A DNA stretch of 64,000 nucleotides from Leucocoprinus leucothites. Lineage: Eukaryota; Basidiomycota; Agaricomycetes; Agaricales; Agaricaceae. Below, in pieces: positions 46,844 through 58,281 of this stretch (the stretch's first letter is position 1; each line of letters starts with the position of its first letter). The notes beneath the pieces are model-generated. The model ran no database searches, was not told the DNA's origin, and was given only the letters and a program-made list of their open reading frames with translations. The stretch covers positions 930,001 to 994,000 of the forward strand of contig JAACJO010000011.1 of NCBI GenBank assembly GCA_013368445.1. Direction: 5' to 3'. The translations under genes were made by a program, and so were the position numbers.

Positions 46844-47648
46844 CGTTTTGGATAATGGGCATGGCAAATTTTCTGAACCTGTAATCGTAGCAGTAAACAC
46901 ATCTACATACCGACTATTTGTTCTATAACTTCCTGTACATAGGGTATTGAGTATTACCACGATCATGATCGTCCAGGCGTGTCTTCCGGCCATTCGAGCT
47001 AAGCACGCTTACCGCGTAATCGATTTTCGGGATCGCAAACCCCTGCCGAGCCTCGTCTGCATAACCTCTGCATTATATCGGTATATTATATGAATGGTAT
47101 CTAAGTTTCGTCTCGCCGTACTGACCGTATATTTTTCCTTGCATTTATTCGTTGTTATATCAATGTACCCGAGCATGTTGTCTACGAAACAAGCTCTGTA
47201 TTCAATAGTGTCCTATAAGTAGTGTACTATCATGTACTGACACTTCAGTTCTCGCGTCGAGGGACTGAAGTGAGTTTGTTGTCCAGTCTTTCTTACTTAT
47301 TACTTGTACTAATTATCTTCGTAGTATATATCATTTATCTTTCGGGTATTGACTATAGTTCTCGCGTCGAGAGACTGAATATATATCATTTATCTTTCAT
47401 CGATTTGATTCTCTCAAAGTTTCTTGCTGTTTTAGCCATTAAAACCGAGATCTCACACCCTCACCATTGACCGGGAGACTTGAAGGGGACGATAGAAGCT
47501 AACATACATACATCCGAATATAGAAGCCACAGCTTACATAAACCACGTCGTTCTTCTGAAGGGATTGGACAACTTGGTTTACTCAAGGTGAGTTGGATTC
47601 CTAAGATTTGAGTCCTTAACGATTTCTAATGATATGTCGTATATAGGC
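46844..47648. other. Intergenic region with short direct repeats
   Basis: 805 bp. Two different short repeats each occur twice between 47247 and 47398 (see the repeat entry). An intron in the COG8 5' UTR (donor near 47589, acceptor 47646) is likely. Confidence 0.5.
47247..47398. repeat. Interleaved direct repeats A1-B1-A2-B2
   Basis: Repeat A (23 bp, AGTTCTCGCGTCGAG core) is at 47247-47269 and 47357-47379 with one mismatch. Repeat B (19 bp, TATATATCATTTATCTTTC) is at 47325-47343 and 47380-47398, identical. A2 and B2 abut, while A1 and B1 are 55 bp apart. Confidence 0.85.
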
Positions 47649-49889
47649 ATGGAGAATCCTATGCCGATAATTGCCTCCCCGTTGACGGATGTAGCACCTC
47701 TGGTCGATGTACTCACTGAGTCTTCATCCTCCGAACTACTCAGCACCCCTGGCTCGAAGGGCTACCTATCCCATCTTGCCACCCTTCCACTCGCAGAATT
47801 AACTCAAGAACCAGTCACCTTGCAGACACATTCGCATCATCTAACTTCCAGTCTAACTTCCTTCACCCACGCGTCTTACCCAACATTCATCTCCCTTCAC
47901 GAAAACACCAGCTCTTTCGTGACTTCCATCGAGTCACTATCCTCTTCTCTTAGCAACCTTCTCAATTCGAGTATACCTACACTAGAAGGTAGCACGGTTA
48001 TATGGAAGGATCGTACTGAAGCGGTACTCCGTGAACGCAATAAGGCACGCGTGGTTCTTGAGCAACACGAGAAGATTAGAGATCTCCTTGACATACCTGT
48101 TCTCATTGATACTTGTGTGCGGAATGGCTACTTTGGTGAAGCACTGTCCCTTGCAAATCACGTATCCTCACTCGCCCATCGAGCGGAGGGCGCAAGAGAC
48201 AAGCCACCACCTGCGATTCTTACTTCCGTGTTGGCCGAAGTACAACATTCAATTACTCAGATGCATTTGTCGCTACTCACGACATTGTACGAGCCAAATA
48301 GGAAACTGCCTGCTTTATGGAAGGCTGTCAATTTCCTCCGCAAAATGGACGCGTTTTCAACCGAGCCTACTTCATCTTCTCTCGCTCCCCTTCTTCGCCC
48401 CAGATCATCATCGTCATCATCATCTCAACGAGTCACTCCCGTCAGAGGTCAAACACCAAATCCCTCAAGTGAAGAGCACCTTGCTCTTGCGTTCCTCATT
48501 GGCCGGGAAGTGTATCTCAAGGCATCCCTCGAGACTACTGGGCGTGATATCCAGCGTCTCGTTAAACAGGTTAACGGTGGTGAAACAGACAGCGATGTTG
48601 AAGGTATCGATGATGCTAGCAAACTTCCGTCCAAGGGGAAGATTAAAGGGAAGGTGAAAGAGCTCGAGGAACGCGACAAAGAAGATCTTTCTCGCTACCT
48701 TAAGAAATACATCGATGCCTGGCGGGAAGGCGTATACGACATAATGACCCAATACGCGACTATCTTCCTGGAGCGCTCTCCTTCTCACTCAGACACAACC
48801 ACCAATACAGACAATGATGATGCCTTGTTCTCCCGGCTACACACACTTATTCGAACTTATTCTACACGCGCCCTTTCTACTCATCTCCTCGCTATACTGA
48901 AACCTTCCCTTCCCCTCCTTACTCTTTCACATCTACCATCCCTCCTTACACAGCTGAACTATTGCTCTACCGCATTCTCTCGCCTTGGCCTCGACTTTCG
49001 ATGTATGCTCACAAGTGGCGGTGGATTGTTTTCCGCCGCAATCCTGTCAATCGTCAAACGAGATTTCGAGACTGCGATAGAAAAGTGGATAGTGAGAATT
49101 GAAAAGGCTCATGGCGCGATGACGAATAGTGGCACTCGGACCGCATCTGCATCCCTGAGTAGGAGAGCAGTTGGACCAGCAGAGATGCCCTCGAAGTGGC
49201 TTGTAACACCATCAGTAGTTGATTCTCCACCTCTCCCGCAATCCAAGCGGGCTTCTGGAGGTATGGGCCCAGCGCACATCCCACCCCAGCTTCTGGCGTC
49301 GTATCCACCACTTGCCCAGCTCACGAACGCAGTGCTAGGCGTTTTAAACGGCCTTCGGCTACTCGTGCCTCGCAATACCGGAGCTGTCAACGGCAAATCG
49401 GCTTCAGGGGATGCATTCCTCTCTGCAGAAGGCGTTTATGTGCTCCTAGAAATCCTTGAAGGCATAATCTTGAACCAAGGTTCAGCCAAATTCTTATCCT
49501 ACTTACAATTTGCCATCAAATCACTTGGAGTAGAAGACACTGAAGTCGGTAGTGAAAAATTTGGTGCGAAAGAGACGGAAAAACGGATTGTCGCGGCGGT
49601 AGGAAGAGCATTCTTTGAAGTATTTGCTGCGTTTGTGAAGAGGGCCTTGGTTGAGGGTGTTTATGGTTTTGAGTTGGAAGGGGTTGAGAAGAGGGGGGGA
49701 AAGGCAAGAGGGCTGAATAAGGAGGGAAATGGGAGTGGTGAGTCTTGGATGGAGAAGAAGCGAGCGTTCGAGGAGATGGTAAGGGATATGTTTAGCGAGG
49801 ATGAGACAGAGGAGGAGGAAGGCACTGATGAAGGAGAAGATGATGATGATGACGATGATGATGAAGGAGACGACGCTCAAGAGGCCTAG
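47649..49889 (+). CDS. COG8: Conserved oligomeric Golgi complex subunit 8 (Dor1 family)
   Basis: A single coding exon of 746 aa. The Dor1 signature lies near residues 130-190: VVLEQHEKIRDLLDIPVLID then TCVRNGYFGEALSLANHVSS. COG8 bridges the two lobes of the COG tethering complex, which returns Golgi enzymes in retrograde vesicles. ATG at 47649 is chosen because a splice acceptor (ATATAG) sits two bases before it; the ATG at 47634 would lie in the intron. Ser-rich linkers interrupt the helical repeats (PRSSSSSSSQR, about residue 255). The C-terminus is extremely acidic, a run of Glu/Asp encoded partly by a (GAT)n stretch (49838-49862). The family is secure. Confidence 0.88.
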   Translation: MENPMPIIASPLTDVAPLVDVLTESSSSELLSTPGSKGYLSHLATLPLAELTQEPVTLQTHSHHLTSSLTSFTHASYPTFISLHENTSSFVTSIESLSSSLSNLLNSSIPTLEGSTVIWKDRTEAVLRERNKARVVLEQHEKIRDLLDIPVLIDTCVRNGYFGEALSLANHVSSLAHRAEGARDKPPPAILTSVLAEVQHSITQMHLSLLTTLYEPNRKLPALWKAVNFLRKMDAFSTEPTSSSLAPLLRPRSSSSSSSQRVTPVRGQTPNPSSEEHLALAFLIGREVYLKASLETTGRDIQRLVKQVNGGETDSDVEGIDDASKLPSKGKIKGKVKELEERDKEDLSRYLKKYIDAWREGVYDIMTQYATIFLERSPSHSDTTTNTDNDDALFSRLHTLIRTYSTRALSTHLLAILKPSLPLLTLSHLPSLLTQLNYCSTAFSRLGLDFRCMLTSGGGLFSAAILSIVKRDFETAIEKWIVRIEKAHGAMTNSGTRTASASLSRRAVGPAEMPSKWLVTPSVVDSPPLPQSKRASGGMGPAHIPPQLLASYPPLAQLTNAVLGVLNGLRLLVPRNTGAVNGKSASGDAFLSAEGVYVLLEILEGIILNQGSAKFLSYLQFAIKSLGVEDTEVGSEKFGAKETEKRIVAAVGRAFFEVFAAFVKRALVEGVYGFELEGVEKRGGKARGLNKEGNGSGESWMEKKRAFEEMVRDMFSEDETEEEEGTDEGEDDDDDDDDEGDDAQEA

Positions 49890-50417
49890 TAGACTAGGAA
49901 GCGGAAATTAGGAGCTACTTTGTTTGGACTATATTTTCCAATAGTTGCACGGGTGCCACAAACCAGCATTTTTGACTCATCGATAATGGTACTAATTTTT
50001 TTCCTTCCTTAGTCCGGTCCCGCCGGCTTTGATACTCGGTGCACCTAGTCGGTGACGGTTTGCACTGCGTTGTCCAATGGTCTATGAGGCCTCCCATGCA
50101 AAGGCTCTGAAAGGCCATACAGCAACATGAGCAACCCCTTGGCGTTTCCCCTGCATCTATAGACCGGATCTAAGGAACTGATGTTTTTCCCAGTATAATC
50201 TAGCTAATGGCGAGAGCCAACTTATGTTCCACACAAAAAAGCGTATCGGAGGGCAGGGATAGAAAGGGCTTGAAATGCCTTTGCAGGGGAATAGTGCAAA
50301 AATTGTGCCCACTGTCAGGGCTATAGTATATTCTCCAGTCTTCTCTGCTTTTCTTTGAAACGAAAAGAGGTCCCTTCTCGTTAGACCCACGGTCATCGCT
50401 ATCATTCACAGACGATG

Positions 50418-50503
50418 TCTCTGTTAGTATATCGGTCAGTACACGCGCCTGTCATGCTTAGCTACGACCGCGCGAAAGCGGGGTTCGACTCCCCGACAGA
50501 GAG
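50418..50503 (+). tRNA. tRNA-Asp (anticodon GTC) with 14-nt intron
   Basis: A full cloverleaf can be drawn: acceptor stem TCTCTGT (50418-50424) pairs perfectly with ACAGAGA (50496-50502), with discriminator G 50503. The anticodon stem CGCGC (50444-50448) pairs with GCGCG (50470-50474). The T stem is CGGGG/CCCCG around TTCGACT. Anticodon GTC is at 50451-50453. The canonical loop is interrupted after position 37 by 14 nt (50455-50468), the standard eukaryotic nuclear tRNA intron site. The spliced tRNA is 72 nt. The D-arm (TTAGTATATCGGTCAGTA) is typical of tRNA-Asp. Confidence 0.92.
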
Positions 50504-50519
50504 CTTGGGAATTTGTTTG

Positions 50520-50530
50520 TATTTTTTTTT
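50520..50530 (+). terminator. Pol III oligo-T terminator
   Basis: A long T run begins about 20 nt after the tRNA 3' end, as expected for RNA polymerase III termination. Confidence 0.75.
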
Positions 50531-52197
50531 GCGTTACGGAATCTGTTTCCACATTCTATTGCATCCATCGCGCTCCCACAGCTTATTGAGTGTAAAAACC
50601 TTCCTAGCTCGCGGGCCAACAGGTTCGCTGAACGATCGAAAGGAGATGAAAAGAAAGTTATCCCGGCGCTAGTCGCCAGTCAGGGATGGTAAACAGGATC
50701 ATCGGAGTATTGACGCTGGCCGCAAAATACCGACGGTAAGCCAGAGTCAGTCAAGATTCAAAATGGGCTCAACAGCCACCGTGCACTGCAAAACATATCA
50801 AATCTAAGTCCGTCGGTTTGGATTTATTTATGTTCGCGACCCAGGGACACAAAACGACGTTACATCACACATCATACATCATGCATCATAGCATGTATAT
50901 AATTGAGTACTTTGGTGTTGTCAGGGACGATCCTCGGAGCCTTGCTAGACGGAGTCTCATCGAGCGACGGGGCTGGCGGGTTGACTCGATAACGACATAC
51001 GCTGACAGGGATACACCCGACTGTGATTTTGCGTCTGAACCGTGGGCTCAAACGTTTTGCTCATAATTCAAGAGTTAAGTATGGAGACCCGTAGCGACTG
51101 CTTTAGCGCCTTTTGACCAATATCGATTTAAAGCGCCAGGAACCGATGTATATATTCTGGTTGCTCGGCTGACTCTGTTCAACAGCAGTGTTTGGCAGGT
51201 CAGAGCACTGCCCGCAGCGTCTTGCCTCGGAATTCTAGTGCTTTCGGAGAAGCGCTCGTACACGCTGTACAGTCGTAATGACTGGTGTCAAAATTTTATT
51301 CCCATGCTCAAATACTTTGAGTTAGGTGACGTACGGGGAAAGATACGGATTTAAAACATTGAAACGTGCCAAGTATGGCTCGGGTCTTTTCGTTGGTGCC
51401 GGCGGTTGGATATGTACCAAGTACATAATCGTCAGTCTTTTTTTTTTTTTCCTACGAGGCGGACCCTCTCAAAAGCGGCTTGGAGGGTGTTGGGGTGGCA
51501 TTTCAACAGGCTTTCGGGAACGTAAAGGAGGACTACGCCACCCGCGATCGGAAGTACGTAGTAGTATGACAACGGTATGTCACTACTGTAAATACTAGTA
51601 TCGTTGCAACATGACACTTAACGCAACCTCAATTTTGTTATTTGAATCCTCTTGAATAACGCATGACGTAGCAGACATTACTAGGGAGAGGAATTCAAGG
51701 CAATTTCATTTTTTTCTGACCCTGCCTTTGCAGTAAAAATGGGCATCAAGTATACTCCGTATGGTGGCCTAATGGCCTGGTGTAACGCTTCGCAATTATT
51801 ACTACGATGGGAAAGGCGAGGCGTAACGCACCCTGAGGCCATCTCATCCATACAGATGTCGATAGTATGTGTATCATGAATCTATAAATTGCAAGTACAC
51901 AAGTAACCATGCACAAGAGTCTCTTAATTACAGTCGAAGAACGAAAGGTTAATAAAATATACTAATGATGAGCCTTTCACTCATGTATAATTATCGTTGT
52001 AAAGGTGAATGTCGAATGAAAATGCAATGCGATGAGAATGGATGTGGGAGATATGAATATTGAACGTGAAAAAAGCGTCAAAGCGAAGAAAATCTACAAA
52101 GTATATGTCGTGACTTTTCATGATTGTCATGAGGAGTTTTATTAACAATTAAAAAATCCGATAAATGAAAAAGCAGCAGGCAACAGCAAGGAGGATC

Positions 52198-53490
52198 TCA
52201 AACCCTCTCGAAATTAGACTTCTATCAGAGTAATTTAGTAAGTAGGAATCTCAGATACATAAGAAGAGAAAAACTCACAATCAGAGCCTTATATTCACTC
52301 AGCCTCTCCACAACCTTCAACTCAACGCCGCTAACAGCACATGCCATCTTCAAAGAGCCCCAAAGTCTCAGCGATTTCCTCACATCTGGCTCCCACAAGC
52401 ACACCACAAGCGACTTCAAAGTTGCCTTGTTCCTCACAAACTCAATCACCGGCGAAAGAGAGGTGTTCTTGTCCATACAAAGATACATCTCCTCCAAAGG
52501 CGTTGGATCTGCAGCCGCGAGGAGATACTTGAATAACGCCGAGGATACATTTGGTGTACGGAAGGCGACAGCGCGCAGATTATTACACCTTTGGAAATGC
52601 TTAAGCTCCGTCGGGTTCGTGCATGATGGTAGGATCAATGATCGGAGTGTAGGCCCTTGCGTTGTAGCAAAATGATCGAGCAGCCCAATCGACGCATCCG
52701 AATCGGATATACGTTCAAGATCGAGCGCTGTTAGAGTATCCTTGGAGTTGTCAAGGAGCCATCGGAGGAAGTCAACGGAAGGGGATGGCTGGAAGTTGAT
52801 ACGCAGTTGGTTCAAGCTCAAGCTGCAGGGGTCGACCGGCGAAGTGGTAGTTTCGTGAACAGAGGGAGGAGTGCCGGCGATCGATAAGCTTTTGAGCGAG
52901 GGAAGAAATTTGAGGATGTTCTGAAGGAAGAGAGGGTTGGAAGACCAATTGCTGAGGTGGAATGAAGTGATCGGCGACTTTGTGAGTGCTTCGGCGAGAG
53001 GAAGGCTTATTCCTGTTCGCCGGACGTTCGGGATAACCGGCGCGCCAGTGCCGAACCGAGTCCTAATGATATTGTCGAGATCGTCGTTAATGCTGTTCTC
53101 ATTGTCGTGTCCTTCCACTGAGTCATTGAGGCCGCCATCACCGAAAAGCGCGAGACTAATGCTGTTCAGTCGAGGACATGATGCAAGTGCTGCGGCCAAG
53201 TGATGTTGACGAAGGCCTCGGGGTTGATTGTGGTCAATGACGACGCGGAGTGAACGAACAGCGTTCGCGAGGGAAGACCTTGAGAGGGCTAGTCTGAAGG
53301 ATTGAAAGTCGCTCTCAGAGCGGAGAACAACGTTGGAAAAAAGGAGATATTGGGCAGGAGTCGACCATGCGTTGCAGACCAGGCTGCAGGCTCGGAGGAG
53401 ACGACGGTCGGGTTCACCGTCAGTGCTGAGGTAATCAGCTTCGAGGATATGATGGATGAGCTCAAGGGGGAGAGTGGTAGCAAGGGACAT
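52198..53490 (-). CDS. F-box/LRR-like protein
   Basis: Two exons (53490-52279, 52221-52198) give 411 aa ending EYKALIKSNFERV; without the splice the frame runs into 18 unrelated hydrophobic residues. The N-terminus MSLATTLPLELIHHILEADY ... ACSLVCNAWSTPAQYLLF is a compact F-box (residues 5-52). The rest consists of irregular leucine-rich repeats (LNSISLALFG, ITSFHLSNWS, LKSLSIAGTP, LRSLILPSCT). This matches agaricomycete F-box proteins that act as substrate adaptors of SCF ligases; the target is unknown. It is a different subfamily from the F-box gene at 45.2 kb, with no coiled coil before the box. Confidence 0.8.
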
Positions 53491-56400
53491 GGCGAGGACG
53501 GGGGGAGGACATGGTGCGGAAGTGACAAGGGGTTTATATATACAAAGGGAGCGGAGGAGTCAGTCTATTGAAACAGACGAGGCGTAGCCAATCAAAGCCG
53601 CCAGATGGCGGAAGAGTTTTAGAATGCAGGACACACACATTCCATTCCTAGTTTGCTTTCCAATTGTTTCCTCGGATATCCACCCCCTCGACCCTTCTCT
53701 TCTCATAATTGCGTTCTGTCTGACAGCCCTGCCGACTCATTGCAACCCAGGTGCAAACCTTGAAGTTTGCCCCTCGCGGAAGTCCACCGCCACAATCCAA
53801 TTTACCACCACAAATTTTTAGCAAAAACTCTATCAATTTTGCCTTGCTTTCTGCCTTTCACTCGAGCCGATTTCTGCAACACGCCTGCCTTTTGGATCAG
53901 TGTTGGATCAAAAGACAATCTTGCCGTGACCTCCTAGAACTTGGCAACGTAATCTTACGAGATCTAACGATCCGGCCCTTTGTCCGTGGGTGGCTGGCGC
54001 TACTTTGCGTCTCGTTAGGGCCGACGACTACATTTCTATTGCATATGCTCCGTGTGTCCGTGACCGGCCTGAGGAGCTTGACGCGTGTATGTCAGAGTGA
54101 TGGTGGTTTTCTTTTGTCTTTTTGTTCCAGCCCTTCCCGCAACTTTCCCAGATGATGCGACTCCTCCATTCTCGGCGTAACACTAACTAGTCAATCTGTG
54201 TTTCAATGGCATTGTCGCCCAAGTCATATATCATATTCGGCAGATCTTCTCACAGTCGTGGAGTGCGAGCGACCAATCTCAGTTGAAGCACCGCCATTCA
54301 TTTCCGTTCACAACAAGCAGCTGTTTATATGACAGCCGCACTATGCGTGTCACAGTGACGCAGCTGCATTTCAGGCATGGAATTTTCCGTCATCAGCCAA
54401 CTAAAGCATGTCAGACTTGAATGTTCCAAGATACGGACCGTGATGTATGATGGTTTGATGATGATGGGAGTCTTAGGGGGGTGTTAAACGGTCGTGCTGC
54501 TCGTTGTCGTCTCGGCTGGCTACAAGGAAGCCGCACCTCGGATACTATAAGTACATTGTGCGCTCAAGGACCATCGTGGCTGGGTGCTGCCTGTTTTACG
54601 TGATCTCTTTCCAGGTGGAGCTGCGCACTCTTCGGAGTATGATATTCCTAGCCATATAACCCTCGACTCATTGCTGCTGAGAAGAAGGAAGAAGGAAAGC
54701 TATTTTTGGACAAGTAGCTGTAACACCGTCAATGGAACCAGAGTGAACTTACTACAATTTCCGGAGCTCTGAGCTCTGTAGAGGTTTCTTGATTGTTGTT
54801 GACCATCTTTCGCTCCCGTCAATGAGGTTTAGGTAGGGACCGGGACGCTCTGACGACATAGCTTAGGTACATGTGATGATCGGAGGCTGTGCTGTTTTTT
54901 GTCTTCCGTGTTCGCTTTTGGGACTAACTTTGACTAAAGCGGATAGTCGCCGTTTACAATGTAACGATTTCCTGAACACTCATTAAACGCTCGTGAAACT
55001 GGGTACCATCATGCACAAAGGTGTGCAAGACAATTACTCGGGCCCTACAAAGGTTCAGGCTAGCACTACTCAATTCATACGCAGATGGATGTTCCAAAAA
55101 CTTTTGCCTTAGCCACCATAGGCCACCATCTCGCACTCCACCACCAGGCCTTTTGTCTTTGACATAATTATATCTCGGCACACCATGGTCACACTGTATT
55201 GGATTCTATTCAAGTTCCACCACAATTTTTCCACAATCAATCTTCCCTCAAGAGCCGTCGATTAGTTCTACTAAGCCTGAAGGCCCGACGAAATTGAGAC
55301 AAAAACTGGCTCCCGTCTTGCCCATAACCCCAAATAACCCTGACGCTTGCTCCGATGCGGCATGCACTTAACTGGGCCAAATCAAGAGGATGTGGTGGAG
55401 ATAGTCCGAAAATAAGTAAATACAAGAACACCTGATAGAACTCCCCTTGATTCAGAGAAGTAAGAAGCGTGCGATGACTGGTCGGATACTTTAGATAAGT
55501 AACAAGTCAGGAGTAGTGGCACCGCTTTTCGCTTTGCAATCAAACGTGGTCCCCCTCAAAACTTCATTTGTAAGACGTGAGGGCAAAGGAGCCCATTAAC
55601 CCCAACACGAGTTGCGCCACGAGTATACATTTTGGCTGTCGAGCCTTGGGGAAGTAGGCTGTTTCAATCAGAACTGGAGTCATAATCCGTTGATTAACTG
55701 CTGGTATTAAATCATTGGCATGTCGACAGGCCTTGAGGTGTTTCCGAATAGAAGGGAGAGAAAAGGATAAGGGCGGCTCTGAGTTAAAGGGGAATTAGGT
55801 GAACAAGGGAGAAGAAGAAGGCCTACAACCGTATCTGGGTTATTTGCGGGGGTGAGGAAAGTAATCAAGAACAAGGAATCCGGCGAGTTCGACATCGCAC
55901 AGAAGTCGAAGTACTGGAGAGGGCGGAAATTGTGTTTATCCATGGGAATCCCATCTATTTCGATGGACAATGCGTCATTTTGTGCGTACTGTTGATAAGT
56001 GGCGGAAGAGAAAAAGGGGTCAAGGTCCTGCTTATGGTTTGGTCGGGGATAACAAAGCAGTTGGCATCTCCTGCCAAACTTGTCACTCTCGAACACCCAC
56101 TGCTCGCTTCGACATAGGGACTGCCTCCAACTCGTGTTGATACAGGGCTGGCCATAGTGTACCTTTTTGCACGGAGTCCGGGCTGGTGTCGCTAAGCAAG
56201 TGATCGGAGAGGTTTGTGTTTGCCTTCTGGAGAAACACGCGAGATCAGCGACGCGTCCTACAGTGAAATTTTGAAAAATTCTAGGTGCGGCATGGCGTTG
56301 TGGTGGCGCTGGAAAGAGACTATAATTGGTGGCGGTGGACTCATGGTAACAGAAGGAAAATGTACCGGCGGAAAACCGAACCCCACAACTTTAAACATGG

Positions 56401-56620
56401 ACAAACATGCGTATTGTCACTGCCACCCGGACAGAGTCACAGCCATCAACTTGCTGGTGGCACATTACAACCAAGTCCTCACATACCAAACACTACCTAA
56501 TTTCTCCGGAAAATAAGCGCTATTGGGACGAACAATTTTCACGCCACATCTGTTTTTACGTCGCTGGTGGATTCTTTGCGGCCTAATAACTCGTCAATCC
56601 TTTTATAATAATCGACACAA
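53491..56620. other. 3.1-kb region without an assignable gene
   Basis: It holds the promoters of the divergent F-box and RS-rich genes. A minus-strand frame at 55707-56096 (129 codons, open further upstream) has a protein-like composition (QNDALSIEIDGIPMDKHNFR) but no family match, no good start and no supporting exons. I leave it uncalled. Confidence 0.45.
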
Positions 56621-58281
56621 ATGGCATCCTCAAGCACGAGCACCGCAAACGACAAACCTAATACACTCTCTAATGTGGTTTCAAACCTCGTCCGTGCATC
56701 TATGGGCACTTCATTGTCGCCTACTGTGACGGATGAAGACCTTGACCGCCACGTAGCGGAGCTTATACTCAAGGAGGCTAAGAAGAAAGCAGAGAAATAT
56801 AGTCAACATGGAATCAGGGCTTACATCGCTAGTAACTTGTGAGTCTCCACAATTATTTGTCCACGTATGTTTACATGAATTATGAATTTTTCTGTGCCTA
56901 CAGGCAAGATTCCAATGCACCTCGACCGAATAAACGATTCTTGACGTCTATAATCCGAAGCACAGATGATCATAACAGGGCCATTTTGAAAGCGCAAGCT
57001 GATGCCGCGGAGGAGATCAAACGTGCTAGGCGAGAAGAGGAGAAGAAAGAACGAAGGGCACGAGCGGAGGAAGCCGTTCGGGCACGAATCTCTGGAAAGA
57101 GGCATAAATCTCATCGCTCATCCCATTCACATTCACATACGTCATCACGACGTTCATGGAGAGAAGAAAGGGAAGAAAGTCTTGAGGAAAGTTGGGACCG
57201 GTGGGATGGTAGGACTGCGGACAGAGAGAAAGAGAGACGGGACCGGAAAGTCCGGAGCTGGGAGGCTTGGGATGAGGAAGGGGTAGAACAGGGTGTAGAC
57301 GAGGAAGAGAGGAGGAGAAGGAGAAGAAAGGACAGAGAGAAAGGGAAACAACGCGAAAGAAGTAGAAGCCGGGAGAGAGACGATGCGTCCAACGATCGCC
57401 GGCGAAGTAGAAGGAAGATCGAAGGTGCTAGTGATAGCGAGAACAGGCGAAGAAGGCGGCACAGAAGCAGGAGCGCCTCCCCACGACGCAAGAAAGACGT
57501 AGAAGAAGGTCGTCATCGACGGAGGAGGTCAATATCTCGTCATAGATCCCGTTCACCTGGGCGGCCATCCGACAGAAAAGATCGCAGATACGCGTTGGAT
57601 GACTTACGAGATGACGAATCGGGAGTCGAAAGTGTCCATCTTCAAGGGTCTCTCAAGGCCTCCAGTACACAGCAAGGTGGTCTAGAACCCGAGGCTTCAT
57701 CTTCTAGCACACCTCGACTGCAGGACAAACGACAAGGTCGTCACGGTCGTAGTTCGAGCCCAGCTCATAGCCACGGAGGAACCAATGCCAACCCATCTCC
57801 CTCCTCGCTTGACCCCCGATTCAAGTCTAAATCAAGACCATCCTCCCGTAGGTCCTCGTGTACCCGGAGCATGTCACTCTCTTCGCGTTCCTCGCCCTCG
57901 CCTGGACCATCACCACCTCCCAATTTACCTTCCAAGATGGATAAATACTTTGAAGAGAGCTATGACCCTCGGTTGGATGTCACATCCCTTAGCACGACTC
58001 CTAATGTCCCTGCAACTGGCCTCATCAATGATGCTGAATTCGAGGGATGGGATGCTATGCTCGAGCTGATTAGATTGAGGAAGCAGGATAGAGAGGACAA
58101 GAAGAGGCTGGAGCGCTTGGGACTGGTCGACAAGAAGGATAAGAAGGGGAAGGGCAAGACCAAGGTCGCTGAGACTTCTAATGTGGTTAGCGGGAGTAGC
58201 GGAAATCTCCTGGATATCGAGTATAAGAAGCGTGGATCGGTCAGAGAATGGGATTTGGGCAAGGAAGATTTATCATTTTAG
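56621..58281 (+). CDS. RS-rich nuclear protein, possibly splicing-related
   Basis: Two exons (56621-56838, 56904-58281) give 531 aa. The N-terminal 110 residues look folded: TDEDLDRHVAELILKEAKKK, then PNKRFLTSIIRSTDDHNRAI. A coiled, charged stretch (EEIKRARREEEKKERRARAE) leads into a long Arg/Ser/Glu/Asp domain with many RS dipeptides (residues about 130-290). The C-terminus has another conserved-looking block, KMDKYFEESYDPRLDV, then GWDAMLELIRLRKQDREDKK. RS domains of this type are typical of pre-mRNA splicing factors and speckle proteins. The PNKRFL...HNR motif vaguely recalls NKAPD1-type proteins, but I cannot assign a family. No TM or signal. Confidence 0.78.

Larger units (their letters stand above)
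49890..52197. other. 2.3-kb intergenic region containing one tRNA gene
   Basis: Apart from the tRNA at 50418-50503, no gene is supported. Short frames in 50.8-51.6 kb have no resemblance. Confidence 0.5.

Noticed and set aside
48031..48657. 208-codon plus-strand frame inside COG8
   Set aside because: Alternative frame of a well-supported gene.
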